From Leptolyngbya sp. (lineage in GTDB: Bacteria; Cyanobacteriota; Cyanobacteriia; Leptolyngbyales; Leptolyngbyaceae): a stretch of 33,494 nt of DNA. A program made the translations under genes and the position numbers. The notes beneath the pieces were generated by a model that searched no databases, was not told where the DNA came from, and saw only the letters and a list, made by a program, of their open reading frames with translations. Shown here in pieces: positions 9,056 through 18,090 of this stretch. Position 1 is the first letter of the stretch; each line of letters starts with the position of its first letter. The stretch covers positions 6,689 to 40,182 of the forward strand of contig QBMH01000016.1 of the NCBI GenBank assembly GCA_003249025.1, in the 5' to 3' direction.

Positions 9056-10696
9056 CTATTCTTCTGTGGCGGTCGGTTTGGACTTCTTGGTTGTTTTGCG
9101 ACCTTTTGCAGCAGTTTCAGAATCGGCTACCTCATTGATAGCAGCGATCTCTTCTACATCTACTTCAGCTTTTAAATCATCAGCAGACTGCGTCGGCTGT
9201 TGCACTTGCGTTTCAGGATAAGCTTTTTCTACAAGGTCATTGGTAGCCGTTTCTATCTCCGTTGCATTCTCTTGAACTAGTTCTGCTACTTCAGCTTCTT
9301 CTTCACCTAGGTCTTCTGCGGCTAATTCTCCCTCAACCAAATCGTCCTCTTGGGTCAAAGTGCCCTCTGGAACAAGCTCTATGGCAGAATGCTCAATCAG
9401 CCAATCCACAATTTTTTCTTTTAACAAATCTTCCGAAACAACCGCTTTCACTCGCTCTTGGTCTATTGGTTGATCATAATTTTGATCTGCCAATTCCTTT
9501 AGAAGCTCAGCAACTTTTGTCTCTAGCTCATCAGGTTGAACTTGAATAGACTCCTGTTTTGCCACCTCACCCATGGCTAAAGTACGTTTGATCCGCTGAG
9601 TTGCATCGGGTCGAGACTGTTCACGCAGCCGAGCGATCATATCTTGCGTAAAAAGTTTGCGAACATCAATCCCTTGATTTTGAAGCTGCATTCCTGTTTG
9701 GTTGATCATGAATGTGACTTCTTGCTCAATCAATGTCTCTGGAATATCAACTTCGACATGATTCAGCAGCTCATCCAAAACAGACTGTTCTTTATTGGAT
9801 TTTGTTTTGTTTTCAGCTTCTTGTTTAAATTTGGTCTCCAAAGATGCCTGTAGCTCTACTAGAGTTTGAAACTCGCCATCACTAGCATCTTGAGCAAATT
9901 CATCATCTAGTTCAGGAAATTCTTTTTCCTTCAATTCCTTTAAGGTGATTGTAAAAACGGCATCGCGTCCCGCCACATCAGGCTGAGGATAATCTTCGGG
10001 AAAGATTGCCTCTACCTCCTTCGTCTCACCGGGATTCATGCCGACAATGCCGTCAATAAATCCTGGAATAAATTGACCTTCTGCAAGTTCAAGCTGAAAC
10101 CCTTGTGCCTCACCGCCGGGAATGGGTTCAGGTTCTTGCTCTGGATCGCTGCTACTCAACACCCCTATGAAGTCTACTACAGCAACATCTGCTATTTGAG
10201 CTGCGCGCCCTTCAATGGGAACTAGAGTTACCATTTGCTCTCGGTACTGTTGCAAGACAACCTCAATCTGTTTAGGATCTGGTTTTATTTCTTCTGCCTG
10301 GATTTGCAAACCTGAGTGCTGTTTCAGGAGGACGTTTGGCTGCACATCCACCGATGCAGAAAAAGTTAGCGGCTGCGCTGGGTCGAATTGGCTGACCAAC
10401 TCTTCAAAGGACGATCGCAATTGAAAGTTGCCCAACGCCTCAATGTTTTCTTGTTTGACCGCCTCTTTAATACTGTTTTCCACCAGTTCTTCAACAGCAG
10501 CAGCTTTGATCCGACTTGATCCGACTTGCTGAATCAAGATTTGGCGTGGAACTTTACCTTTGCGAAATCCAGGAATGTTGACCGACCGCGTAAACTCTTG
10601 CACTACTCGTTCGTAGGCTTTCTTAGATACTTCTGATGGAATTTCAATTTGCAAACCGATTTGGCTGGCGGGAAGCTTTTCCTGAATGACTTTCAT
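9056..10696 (-). CDS. tig: Trigger factor, with long acidic C-terminal tail
   Basis: Ribosome-bound chaperone for nascent chains, with peptidyl-prolyl isomerase activity. The ribosome-docking motif GFRKGKVP is at residues 43-50 of the N-terminal domain. The FKBP-type isomerase domain covers about 160-250 (ADVAVVDFIGV, GFIDGIVGMNPGE). The helical arm/body domain continues to about 450. The total of 546 residues is well above the roughly 430-470 usual for the family. The excess is a tail of about 100 residues, rich in Glu, Ala and Val, that ends with the basic string KGRKTTKKSKP. It is first in the tig-clpP-clpX cluster, which is widely conserved. Confidence 0.96.
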   Translation of the reverse strand: MKVIQEKLPASQIGLQIEIPSEVSKKAYERVVQEFTRSVNIPGFRKGKVPRQILIQQVGSSRIKAAAVEELVENSIKEAVKQENIEALGNFQLRSSFEELVSQFDPAQPLTFSASVDVQPNVLLKQHSGLQIQAEEIKPDPKQIEVVLQQYREQMVTLVPIEGRAAQIADVAVVDFIGVLSSSDPEQEPEPIPGGEAQGFQLELAEGQFIPGFIDGIVGMNPGETKEVEAIFPEDYPQPDVAGRDAVFTITLKELKEKEFPELDDEFAQDASDGEFQTLVELQASLETKFKQEAENKTKSNKEQSVLDELLNHVEVDIPETLIEQEVTFMINQTGMQLQNQGIDVRKLFTQDMIARLREQSRPDATQRIKRTLAMGEVAKQESIQVQPDELETKVAELLKELADQNYDQPIDQERVKAVVSEDLLKEKIVDWLIEHSAIELVPEGTLTQEDDLVEGELAAEDLGEEEAEVAELVQENATEIETATNDLVEKAYPETQVQQPTQSADDLKAEVDVEEIAAINEVADSETAAKGRKTTKKSKPTATEE

Positions 10697-11308
10697 TGAT
10701 TTCTAAAGAGATTGCGGTGATTTTAGCGTGAGAGTTAGAATGGGAGAGTATTGAGTTAGATTCTCAGAAGGTATTTCTTAAAAGGTTTGGAACCTAGTTG
10801 CTTTAGATAGAGTTCCCTAAAACGCATAGCTACTCTGAAAAAGCTGCTAGTTTTAGCCTTTGCTCTATAAATAATTAAGTAGCTGACAGCGAACAATATA
10901 GTTTGCAGTGCTGCAATTAGATATATTAACGGATTCTGATCGCCTATGGACGATACTGCCCCCGTTGGAATCTAAATCCGTACCGCCAAACTTGTTGAAG
11001 TAGACCTGATGAAGCTAAAATCCTTGCCTTCCTAAGGTTGAAAAGTAAAGACAGTGGGAGATATTAGCCTAAGTATAGTGACTTTACGATTTAGACTTTT
11101 GAGTAAAAAATTTAAGAATCCGCTAAAATCTTGGACACAGCGTATTTTGGGCACAGTGTTAAAAATATGTTTGTCGTAGAGCCAGTACACATTAGATGTA
11201 ACCGCTTGTTTCTAAGGCTAAGATAAATGATTTAAACAAGGGTAGTCACAACAAAATTTTATTTTAGAAAAACTTACTAACTAATTGAGCCTTGGGGGGA
11301 TATGTAAT
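10697..11308. other. Divergent intergenic region between tig and asd
   Basis: About 610 AT-rich bases with the promoters for the tig cluster (-) and the asd-dapA genes (+). A TATAGT at 11074-11079 is a possible -10 box for asd but lacks a clear -35. The asd ribosome site (GGGGGGA, 11294-11300) is strong. I see no RNA gene, repeat or reading frame worth reporting. Confidence 0.45.
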
Positions 11309-12346
11309 TTGGATGAATCTTATCGAGTTGCCATATTGGGCGCAACAGGAGCCGTTGGCACTGAGTTGATGACGTTGTTGGAAGAACGTCATTTTCCAGT
11401 TTCTCAGTTAAAGCTACTAGCTTCTTCACGATCTGCGGGACAAACCCTTCACTTTCGAGGAAAACCCTTGATTGTTGAGGCAGTTAGCGATCGCTCTTTT
11501 GATGGCATTGATTTAGTCTTGGCTTCAGCGGGTGCATCGATTTCAAAAACTTGGGCACCCAAAGCGATCGCGGCAGGAGCAGTGGTCGTAGATAATTCCA
11601 GCGCATTTCGGATGGATGCTACGGTGCCGCTGATTGTCCCTGAAGTGAACCCTCAAGCCGCCGCACTCCACCGGGGAATTATTGCAAATCCCAACTGCAC
11701 CACCATTTTGATGGCAGTAGCAATTTATCCATTGCATCAAGTGCAGCCCATTCAACGGATTGTTGCCGCTACCTACCAATCTGCTAGCGGCGCAGGCGCA
11801 CGGGCAATGGAAGAAATGAAGACGCAGGCGCAGGCAATCCTCAATGGGCAGGAACCTGTGGCTGAAATATTTCCTTATCCCTTAGCCTTTAATCTTTTTC
11901 CGCACAACTCTAAGCTAAATGAGCAGGGCTACTGTGAAGAAGAGATGAAGATGGTCAACGAGACGCGTAAAATCTTTGGAGTACCCGATTTGCAAATCAC
12001 TCCAACCTGTATACGGGTTCCCGTAATGCGCGCTCACTCAGAAGCGATTAATCTAGAGTTTAAGCAACCGTTCAGTGTGGCTCAAGCAAGAGAAATTTTG
12101 AGTCATGCATCTGGAGTCCGTTTAGTAGAGGATTGGTCGGCAAATTATTTTCCAATGCCTATCGATGCAAGTGGAGAAGATAACGTATTGGTGGGTCGAA
12201 TTCGCCAAGATATTTCTCACCCTTGTGGCTTGGAGCTTTGGCTGTGTGGTGACCAAATTCGCAAAGGGGCAGCGCTCAATGCAATTCAAATTGCTGAGTT
12301 GCTAGTGCAAAAGCAGTTACTTAAGCCTATAGTGGCAATGACTTGA
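11309..12346 (+). CDS. asd: Aspartate-semialdehyde dehydrogenase
   Basis: Reduces aspartyl phosphate to aspartate semialdehyde, the branch to lysine/diaminopimelate, threonine and methionine. I place the start at the TTG at 11309, eight bases after GGGGGGA. It gives 345 residues starting MDESYRVAILGATGAVG, so the NADP-binding GATGAVG motif sits where the family has it. An upstream TTG at 11285 would add 8 residues and leave the ribosome site inside the gene. The catalytic Cys130 is in NPNCTT, and His243 in MRAHSEAIN. dapA follows 75 bases later and uses the product, so the pair forms a pathway unit. Confidence 0.95.
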   Translation: MDESYRVAILGATGAVGTELMTLLEERHFPVSQLKLLASSRSAGQTLHFRGKPLIVEAVSDRSFDGIDLVLASAGASISKTWAPKAIAAGAVVVDNSSAFRMDATVPLIVPEVNPQAAALHRGIIANPNCTTILMAVAIYPLHQVQPIQRIVAATYQSASGAGARAMEEMKTQAQAILNGQEPVAEIFPYPLAFNLFPHNSKLNEQGYCEEEMKMVNETRKIFGVPDLQITPTCIRVPVMRAHSEAINLEFKQPFSVAQAREILSHASGVRLVEDWSANYFPMPIDASGEDNVLVGRIRQDISHPCGLELWLCGDQIRKGAALNAIQIAELLVQKQLLKPIVAMT

Positions 12347-12421
12347 TGAGCAATATAGAGTAACCTGCTTAATAAAATGAGCAGCAATTACGTGTAGTAA
12401 CCTTCTATAGATCAACAACGT

Positions 12422-13306
12422 GTGGTGAATTTTGGACGAGTCTTAACCGCGATGGTCACGCCATTTACCGAAGATGGCGCTGTGGATTACGCGATCGCAG
12501 AGAAACTAGCTGACTACTTAGTTAACAATGGTAGTGATGCTTTAGTGGTGTGTGGAACCACGGGGGAGTCACCCACTCTGACTTGGAGCGAAGAATATGA
12601 ATTATTTCGGGTAATCCAGCAAGCTGTGGCAGGGAAAGCGAAGGTAATCGCCGGGACAGGATCAAATTCGACGCAGGAAGCGATCGAAGCCACCCAAAAA
12701 GCAGCTAAACTAGGAGTAGATGGTTCGTTGCAGGTCGTCCCTTACTACAACAAACCACCTCAATCAGGGATGTATAATCACTTTAAGGCGATCGCCGAAT
12801 CCATTCCCGATCTGCCAATGGTGCTGTATAACATTCCAGGGAGAACAGGACAAAACCTTTTACCCGAAACAGTTATTCAGCTTTCAGAAATTGCGAATGT
12901 TGTAGCAATTAAAGAAGCAAGCGGTAATCTAGATCAAGTCAGCCAAATCCGCCGCTCCACTCCTGATGATTTTGCCATTTACGCTGGAGATGACTCACTG
13001 ACCTTGCCTCTACTGGCAGTTGGGGGGCATGGAGTTATTAGTGTGGCAAGCCATCTTGCCGGAACGAAAATTCAATCAATGATTCAAGCCTTTTTTGCCG
13101 GCAACATTCAAGCAGCAATTCAAACTCATCTGGCGTTATTTCCTTTATTCAAGGCATTGTTTTTGACCACGAACCCTATTCCAGTGAAAGCTGCACTGCA
13201 AATTCAAGGCTGGCAGGTCGGCTCTACTCGTTCTCCTCTCGCCGATGCGCCCCCTGAAGTCATTCAAACTTTGAAACTAGTCCTAGCAGAATTAGCGCTT
13301 CTCTAG
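12422..13306 (+). CDS. dapA: 4-hydroxy-tetrahydrodipicolinate synthase
   Basis: Condenses pyruvate with aspartate semialdehyde in lysine and diaminopimelate synthesis; 294 residues, cytosolic TIM barrel. GTTGES is at 45-50, the YYNKPPQ loop at 108-114 and YNIPGRTG at 136-143. The Schiff-base lysine is Lys164 in VAIKEASGN. The start is GTG; two GTG codons lie in tandem at 12422 and 12425, so the first residue is uncertain by one. It lies downstream of asd on the same strand and upstream of rnj, a common cyanobacterial order. Confidence 0.97.
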   Translation: MVNFGRVLTAMVTPFTEDGAVDYAIAEKLADYLVNNGSDALVVCGTTGESPTLTWSEEYELFRVIQQAVAGKAKVIAGTGSNSTQEAIEATQKAAKLGVDGSLQVVPYYNKPPQSGMYNHFKAIAESIPDLPMVLYNIPGRTGQNLLPETVIQLSEIANVVAIKEASGNLDQVSQIRRSTPDDFAIYAGDDSLTLPLLAVGGHGVISVASHLAGTKIQSMIQAFFAGNIQAAIQTHLALFPLFKALFLTTNPIPVKAALQIQGWQVGSTRSPLADAPPEVIQTLKLVLAELALL

Positions 13307-13529
13307 CACTGCTTCTTTAAGCTTTCTACAACTAAATAACCCTTGCTTAACACTGTAGAAACATGAAGATAGACTCTCTCAAATCCTGTCTATTGCTTCA
13401 AATCCGCTCCTATTCCAGTCTCGGTTGTTTAACTCAGCTTCAACACTCTGTCTCTCTAGTCCTACGGTTTTCAACCAAACGGCTCTTAGTGAACTCTAAA
13501 TTTCTTTAACTCAAACCCTTTCTATCTAA

Positions 13530-15311
13530 ATGACGCAAATGACCCAAACAAATTCTGCAACTGCTCTCAAAATTATTCCCCTCGGCGGTCTCCATGAGAT
13601 TGGCAAAAACACCTGTGTGTTTGAATTTAACGATGAAATCATTCTGTTAGATGCTGGTCTCGCTTTTCCAACCGATGGGATGCACGGAGTGAACATTGTT
13701 CTCCCCGACATGACGTACCTTAGGGAAAATCGCCACAAAATTAAAGGCATGATCGTCACCCACGGGCACGAAGATCACATTGGCGGCATTGCGTTTCATC
13801 TGAAGCAGTTTGATATTCCTGTGATTTATGGTCCTCGGTTAGCAATGGCATTGCTGCAAGACAAGCTTGAAGAAGCGGGAGTCAGCGATCGCACCGAACT
13901 TCGGACCGTCGGACCCCGCGATATTGTCCGGCTTGGCTCTGCATTTTTCGTAGAATTTATCCGCAATACCCATTCCATGGCGGATAGCTTCACCGTTGCA
14001 ATTCGGACTCCCGTTGGAGTGGTGATTCACACGGGCGACTTCAAAGTTGACCATACCCCTGTAGACGGCGAATTTTTCGACTTTCAGCGGCTAGCGGACT
14101 ATGGAGAACAGGGAGTTCAGTGTTTAATTAGCGATTCCACTAATTCAGAACTTCCTGGTTTTACGCCCTCTGAACGTGCGGTTTATCCTAATCTCGATCG
14201 CGTATTTGGACAAGCACAGGGACGCATATTAGTAACGACCTTCGCCTCTTCAGTCCATCGCATCAACATGATCTTGGATCTGGCTAAAAAGCACGGCAGA
14301 GTAGTGGGCATCTTAGGACGCTCCATGCTAAATGTGATAGCCCATGCCCGGAATCTAGGCTACGTCAGATGTGAAGATGATCTCCTCCAGCCTTTGCACT
14401 TGATTCAAAAAGTGCCTGATGAGAATGTGCTGATTTTGACCACAGGTTCACAGGGCGAACCGCTTTCTGCAATGACGCGAATCGCAAATGGTGATCATCG
14501 ACAAATTAAGGTGCGTTCTGGCGATACGGTTGTATTTTCAGCTAATCCCATCCCTGGAAATACAATCGCCGTTGTAAACACCATCGATAAGCTGATGATG
14601 TTGGGCGCTAAGGTGATTTATGGCAAAGAACATGGAATTCATGTTTCTGGGCATGGCTGCCAAGAAGACCAAAAGCTGATGTTGGGCTTAACACGACCCA
14701 AGTTTTTCTTGCCGGTTCATGGTGAACACCGGATGTTGGTCAAACACTCCCAAACGGCTCAGAGTGTAGGGGTTCCCGCAGAAAATATGATCATTATTGA
14801 CAATGGTGATGTGGTGGAGTTGACCGAAGATTCTATTCGGATTGCAGGTAAAGTGCCTTCTGGAATTGAACTGGTTGATTCGTCTCGCTCTGGCGTAGTG
14901 AATCCCCAAGTGCTGAAGGAGCGTCAGCGGCTTGCTGGAGAGGGTATTGTTACGATCGCTGCCACAGTTAATAACCGGGGCGAATTGGTTGCTCAGCCAG
15001 AAGTGCATTTCCGAGGCGTAGTTACTTCAATCGAGCGATCGCGCTTTCAAGATAAAACTCGCGAAACGATTGAGATTATTTTACGAAACTACTGGAAAGA
15101 ACTGGCACCATCCTATGCCGATGTCCCAAACAGCATTGATTGGGTTGGAGTGAAAACTCAAATTGAGCGAGAATTAGTGAAAATGCTGAAGCGCGAAATG
15201 CAAAGCGCTCCCTTGCTGGTATTCCTGATGCAAACCACCGATGCACCACCAGCAGCTCGTAAGGTGAGCAAAGAACCCACCCGAAAAGTTGCAGCGGCGA
15301 TCGCTTCTTAA
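13530..15311 (+). CDS. rnj: Ribonuclease J
   Basis: Metallo-beta-lactamase/beta-CASP ribonuclease with 5'-3' exonuclease and endonuclease activity, 593 residues. The zinc motif HGHEDH is at 78-83, and further ligands lie in NTHSMADS and HTGDFKVDH. The beta-CASP region follows (TTFASSVHR, LTTGSQGE), with the closing PVHGEHRML. The C-terminal domain includes DKTRETIEI and ends in a basic, Ala-rich tail. The start could be Met1 or Met4 (MTQMTQ); the difference is trivial. A 223-base gap from dapA suggests its own promoter. With rne and rnhB, this is the third RNA-degrading enzyme in 15 kb. Confidence 0.96.
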   Translation: MTQMTQTNSATALKIIPLGGLHEIGKNTCVFEFNDEIILLDAGLAFPTDGMHGVNIVLPDMTYLRENRHKIKGMIVTHGHEDHIGGIAFHLKQFDIPVIYGPRLAMALLQDKLEEAGVSDRTELRTVGPRDIVRLGSAFFVEFIRNTHSMADSFTVAIRTPVGVVIHTGDFKVDHTPVDGEFFDFQRLADYGEQGVQCLISDSTNSELPGFTPSERAVYPNLDRVFGQAQGRILVTTFASSVHRINMILDLAKKHGRVVGILGRSMLNVIAHARNLGYVRCEDDLLQPLHLIQKVPDENVLILTTGSQGEPLSAMTRIANGDHRQIKVRSGDTVVFSANPIPGNTIAVVNTIDKLMMLGAKVIYGKEHGIHVSGHGCQEDQKLMLGLTRPKFFLPVHGEHRMLVKHSQTAQSVGVPAENMIIIDNGDVVELTEDSIRIAGKVPSGIELVDSSRSGVVNPQVLKERQRLAGEGIVTIAATVNNRGELVAQPEVHFRGVVTSIERSRFQDKTRETIEIILRNYWKELAPSYADVPNSIDWVGVKTQIERELVKMLKREMQSAPLLVFLMQTTDAPPAARKVSKEPTRKVAAAIAS

Positions 15312-15317
15312 ACTCAC

Positions 15318-15353
15318 AAAAAAGTGGGGAGTCTTCATTGGTGACTCCCCACT
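15318..15353 (-). terminator. Rho-independent terminator for the 71-residue gene
   Basis: A perfect 11-bp stem (AGTGGGGAGTC at 15323-15333, GACTCCCCACT at 15343-15353) encloses a 9-base loop. On the minus strand the stem is followed directly by a run of six T residues, so it fits as the terminator of the small minus-strand gene ending at 15401. On the plus strand there is no T run, so it would stop rnj transcripts poorly, though it could protect their 3' end. Confidence 0.85.
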
Positions 15354-15400
15354 GGCGCATGGATGGTTAGAATAATAAAACAGGTTGCTAAGATCGCTCT

Positions 15401-15616
15401 TTAAGATGCGATCGCTAGCGATCGCTGATCCGTACTAAGCTCGCGTGATTCTTGGCGAATAGAACCAGCCATCACGGCATGTTGAAGCAACATGAACGCT
15501 CTAAAATCTTTCGCATCATATTTGGTTTTCAAAAGCTGCCGCAGTTGATCCTCTGCTTCAACTGTTAACAACCCTAGGGTAAATGCCTCTTTAACAATTT
15601 CACGAATCGAAAGCAT
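15401..15616 (-). CDS. Small cyanobacterial protein of unknown function
   Basis: 71 residues, starting MLSIREIVKEAFTLGLLTVEAEDQLRQLL, soluble and mostly helical by eye. The ATG is preceded by a strong purine-rich site (GGGGGG, just above 15620), and a textbook terminator follows, so this is a real gene despite its size. The pattern of a short helix-turn-helix-like bundle with TVEAE(D/N)QLRQLL is one I associate with small conserved cyanobacterial proteins, but no function is known to me. The last codons (SLAIAS) are made by two HIP1 palindromes in tandem, so the C-terminus is unlikely to be constrained. Confidence 0.75.
   Translation of the reverse strand: MLSIREIVKEAFTLGLLTVEAEDQLRQLLKTKYDAKDFRAFMLLQHAVMAGSIRQESRELSTDQRSLAIAS
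15408..15425. repeat. Tandem HIP1 palindromes
   Basis: GCGATCGCTAGCGATCGC is two HIP1 octamers separated by TA, forming an 18-bp perfect palindrome inside the last codons of the small minus-strand gene. HIP1 occurs about forty times across the window, mostly inside genes, and is the clearest compositional mark of a cyanobacterial chromosome. Confidence 0.9.
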
Positions 15617-15895
15617 GGTAGCCCCCCTGACCCGCTCTTTTACTTAAAACAACGATTCATTTAATCTGAAAATTCTTTTAGCAAATTGCTGGAGATTTTT
15701 ACTTGCTAATATAACCAAAAAGTTAAGAATTTCTGACAAATCTACTCTAACCAGAGAACACTTGAGAAAAAGTGTAAGTGATTCTACTCAATTCTGTCAA
15801 ATAGTTTGAACATTTAGCAATACGGTCATCATGCCAAGATGTTAATAAACTTTTACAATACTTGAGTATTTCCAGTGGATTGGAAATTTTTCAAT
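15617..15895. other. AT-rich spacer upstream of the small gene
   Basis: Likely promoter region of the small minus-strand gene. The DNA is AT-rich. An imperfect inverted repeat of about 9 bp (GATTGGAAA against TTTTTCAATC) lies near 15878-15896. No -35/-10 pair stands out. Confidence 0.35.
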
Positions 15896-15904
15896 CGAGT
15901 ACAG

Positions 15905-16020
15905 GTCGATTCCCCACCGCTCTGCGGCGAAGATCCGGGGCTTGCAATCCGAATCTGGCATTCGGGAGTAAATCTGCTTCCATACCCCGTCCGCTTGCGG
16001 CGGGGTTCTTGATTAATCAA
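15905..16020. repeat. Two similar GC-rich hairpins, possible insertion-sequence remnant
   Basis: Two GC-rich hairpins with the same build stand in AT-rich DNA. One is CCCC...CCGC-tct-GCGG...GGGG (15912-15940); the other is ACCCC..CCGC-tt-GCGG.GGGGT (15984-16006). The second is followed by the 12-bp palindrome TTGATTAATCAA (16009-16020). The plus-strand frame before the second hairpin reads as a basic peptide ending at a TAA near 15968-15970 (IRGLQSESGIRE). A short basic tail followed by hairpins recalls the right end of IS200/IS605-type tnpB elements, but no tnpB body is present. An alternative is a regulatory or small-RNA structure. Neither stem has a T run, so they are not ordinary terminators. 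Confidence 0.35.
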
Positions 16021-16070
16021 GATGCTTGCGATTAATTAGTAGGAAAAAATTTAACTTTTAGCATGAATTC

Positions 16071-16757
16071 TTAAAGTGATAATTGCGTGATGGCAATATG
16101 TCCTGAGAAACAGGTTTCCACATCTCCCCCTGAATCATAGGTTCGTTTTGCATAGTCACCGTTGTAATAGAAGCAGCCTTCTTCTAGCCGGAAGGTATTG
16201 GGTAAAGGCTGGGTGCAGGGGGCGCACACTATTAGAGTCGGCTCTGGTAATCGAGCAGAATATTGTGGTAAGTTGACGTTCCAATAAGTGCCTGGTTCTA
16301 TCGAGTTGGGCAGCAATTTTTCCAGAACTCGGATTACTAGGCTTGTTGCAACTGACCAATCAATTTCGCATTTTCCCTGCCGATAATTGGAGAAGGCAAT
16401 ACCAGGAATGCGATGCATAGCGGCTTCTCGGACAGCAGCAACGGTACCAGAGATATAAACATCTGTCCCCAAGTTTCCGCCTGCATTAATACCAGACAGC
16501 ACGCCTTCAACGTGAGGGCAAAGATGGCTGAGAGCAATGCGAACGCAGTCTACCGGGGTGCCTGCGATCGCGTACTCATATTCAGAACGCTGCTCTACTC
16601 GAATCGGCTGAGTTGTTGTAACCTGATGACCACAGCCTGAAAACGGCGACTGTGGCGCAACCACGATCGCCTCTAAATTCATGTGACGAACCGCATTGAG
16701 CAGCGATCGAATTCCGGGCGCATCGATTCCATCATCATTTGTAATTACAAACACCAT
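16071..16757 (-). CDS. surE: 5'/3'-nucleotidase SurE
   Basis: Metal-dependent nucleoside monophosphatase, 228 residues from the ATG at 16757. The protein opens MVFVITNDDGIDAPG, so the metal-binding Asp8 and Asp9 fall at their family positions. Ser40 lies in PFSGCGHQVT and Asn91 in SGINAGGNLGTDVYISGT. Upstream codons to 16889 are open but lie in the divergent era gene and are not part of SurE. A weak AGGTG lies about 7 bases before the start. The start codon shares the CATG tetranucleotide with era on the other strand. There is no acid-phosphatase signal peptide, so it is cytosolic. Confidence 0.95.
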   Translation of the reverse strand: MVFVITNDDGIDAPGIRSLLNAVRHMNLEAIVVAPQSPFSGCGHQVTTTQPIRVEQRSEYEYAIAGTPVDCVRIALSHLCPHVEGVLSGINAGGNLGTDVYISGTVAAVREAAMHRIPGIAFSNYRQGKCEIDWSVATSLVIRVLEKLLPNSIEPGTYWNVNLPQYSARLPEPTLIVCAPCTQPLPNTFRLEEGCFYYNGDYAKRTYDSGGDVETCFSGHIAITQLSL

Positions 16758-17733
16758 GACACCTGAAGACGAGAGTTTTGATAATAATTTGGTAGAGAAC
16801 AGATTGGTAGGAACAGGGTTGATTCCATCCGCTCCACTCGGATTTAAATCTGGATTTGTGGGCATAGTGGGTCGCCCCAATGTCGGCAAGTCTACCTTAA
16901 TGAATCAGCTAGTGGGGCAAAAGATTGCAATTACCTCACCGATCGCTCAAACGACCCGCAACCGCCTACGCGGGATTTTGACCACTCCAACGGCTCAAAT
17001 CATTTTTGTGGATACACCAGGAATCCATAAACCGCAGCACCAATTAGGAGAGGTTTTAGTCAAAAATGCCCAAAATGCCATGCACTCTGTTGATCTACTA
17101 CTGTTTGTTGTAGATGGCTCTGTGGAAGTGGGCAAAGGCGATCGCTTCATTGCCGAACTGGCAAAACACTGTCCAATTCCGGTGATTTTAGGCATCAACA
17201 AGATCGACCAGCAGTCTTCAAGCTCTGAGGCGATTGTGGCAGGCTACACCCATTTGGCATCTGAATATGGCTGGGCGATCGCCGTCTTTTCAGCAGTCAC
17301 AGCAGAGGGTTTAGAAGCGTTATCAGAGCAGTTAATTCAGCGCCTTGACTTAGGACCTTACTACTATCCCCCCGATCTCGTCACAGATCAACCAGAGCGA
17401 TTTATTATGAGCGAACTCATCCGAGAACAAGTGCTGAGGCTGACTCGCGAAGAAATTCCCCACTCCACCGCGATCGTCATTGAGCGAGTAGTTGAAGAAC
17501 CGACGCTGACCCGTGTCTTAGCCACTATTCATGTTGAGCGACCCTCCCAAAAAGGAATTTTAATTGGCAAAGGCGGCAGTATGCTCAAAGAAATTGGCAC
17601 ATCTGCCCGTCAGCAAATTCAGAAATTAATTGCGGGGAAAGTGTATCTTGAACTATTCGTTAAAGTGCAACTCAAATGGCGCTATTCACGGAATGACCTA
17701 GCCGAATTAGGTTACAAAGTTGAGGATTCATAG
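16756..17733 (+). CDS. era: GTPase Era
   Basis: Essential GTPase that binds 16S rRNA and helps 30S maturation; 325 residues from the ATG at 16756. G1 is GRPNVGKS (39-46), G3 DTPG (86-89) and G4 NKID (148-151). The C-terminal KH RNA-binding domain has GILIGKGGSMLKEIG. About 30 residues precede the G domain (ending PLGFKSGFVGIVG), as in cyanobacterial homologues. The ATG lacks a ribosome site. TTG codons at 16804 and 16819 sit after purine-rich stretches and are possible alternatives. Its ATG overlaps the surE start on the opposite strand. Confidence 0.95.
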   Translation: MTPEDESFDNNLVENRLVGTGLIPSAPLGFKSGFVGIVGRPNVGKSTLMNQLVGQKIAITSPIAQTTRNRLRGILTTPTAQIIFVDTPGIHKPQHQLGEVLVKNAQNAMHSVDLLLFVVDGSVEVGKGDRFIAELAKHCPIPVILGINKIDQQSSSSEAIVAGYTHLASEYGWAIAVFSAVTAEGLEALSEQLIQRLDLGPYYYPPDLVTDQPERFIMSELIREQVLRLTREEIPHSTAIVIERVVEEPTLTRVLATIHVERPSQKGILIGKGGSMLKEIGTSARQQIQKLIAGKVYLELFVKVQLKWRYSRNDLAELGYKVEDS

Positions 17734-18090
17734 ACATATCGGTCGCCAAAGGTATTCCTATCCATTCTCTCCGTAGTAAAACCTGGATCAGCAACCCTTT
17801 ATGTAGCTGGATTCAGTAGATGTTACGATTCAAAAGTTCTTGAACTATGGAATAGTTACGGTCAAGTTCAATCATTCAAACCGTTGTAAATAAACTCAAA
17901 TATTCTCATTTACTACTCTGTGATCAACCAACCAGTGTGGGATGAATTTTGATCAATAAAGCAACCAGCAGACAATTCTTACTTCTGATTTTTAGTCAGG
18001 CTTGCTCAGACTTGTAAATCAGATGCTTCCATAGCTCATTTCATAACTCTCTTGATTAAGCGTCCCACAGTAATAGGGGATTTGGAAGCA
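17734..18090. other. Intergenic region upstream of the histidine kinase
   Basis: About 350 AT-rich bases after era. I see no terminator hairpin with a T run, no RNA gene and no reading frame of note. A TTTGATCAA stretch lies near 17948. The kinase's translation signal is GGGGA at about 18076-18080. Confidence 0.4.

Noticed and set aside
15984-16006. Terminator for surE
   Set aside because: The stem is strong, but no T run follows it on either strand, so I list it only as a structural repeat.
16758-16889. 44-residue N-terminal extension of SurE
   Set aside because: It is antisense to era, and the metal-binding NDDG must lie within the first ten residues in this family.
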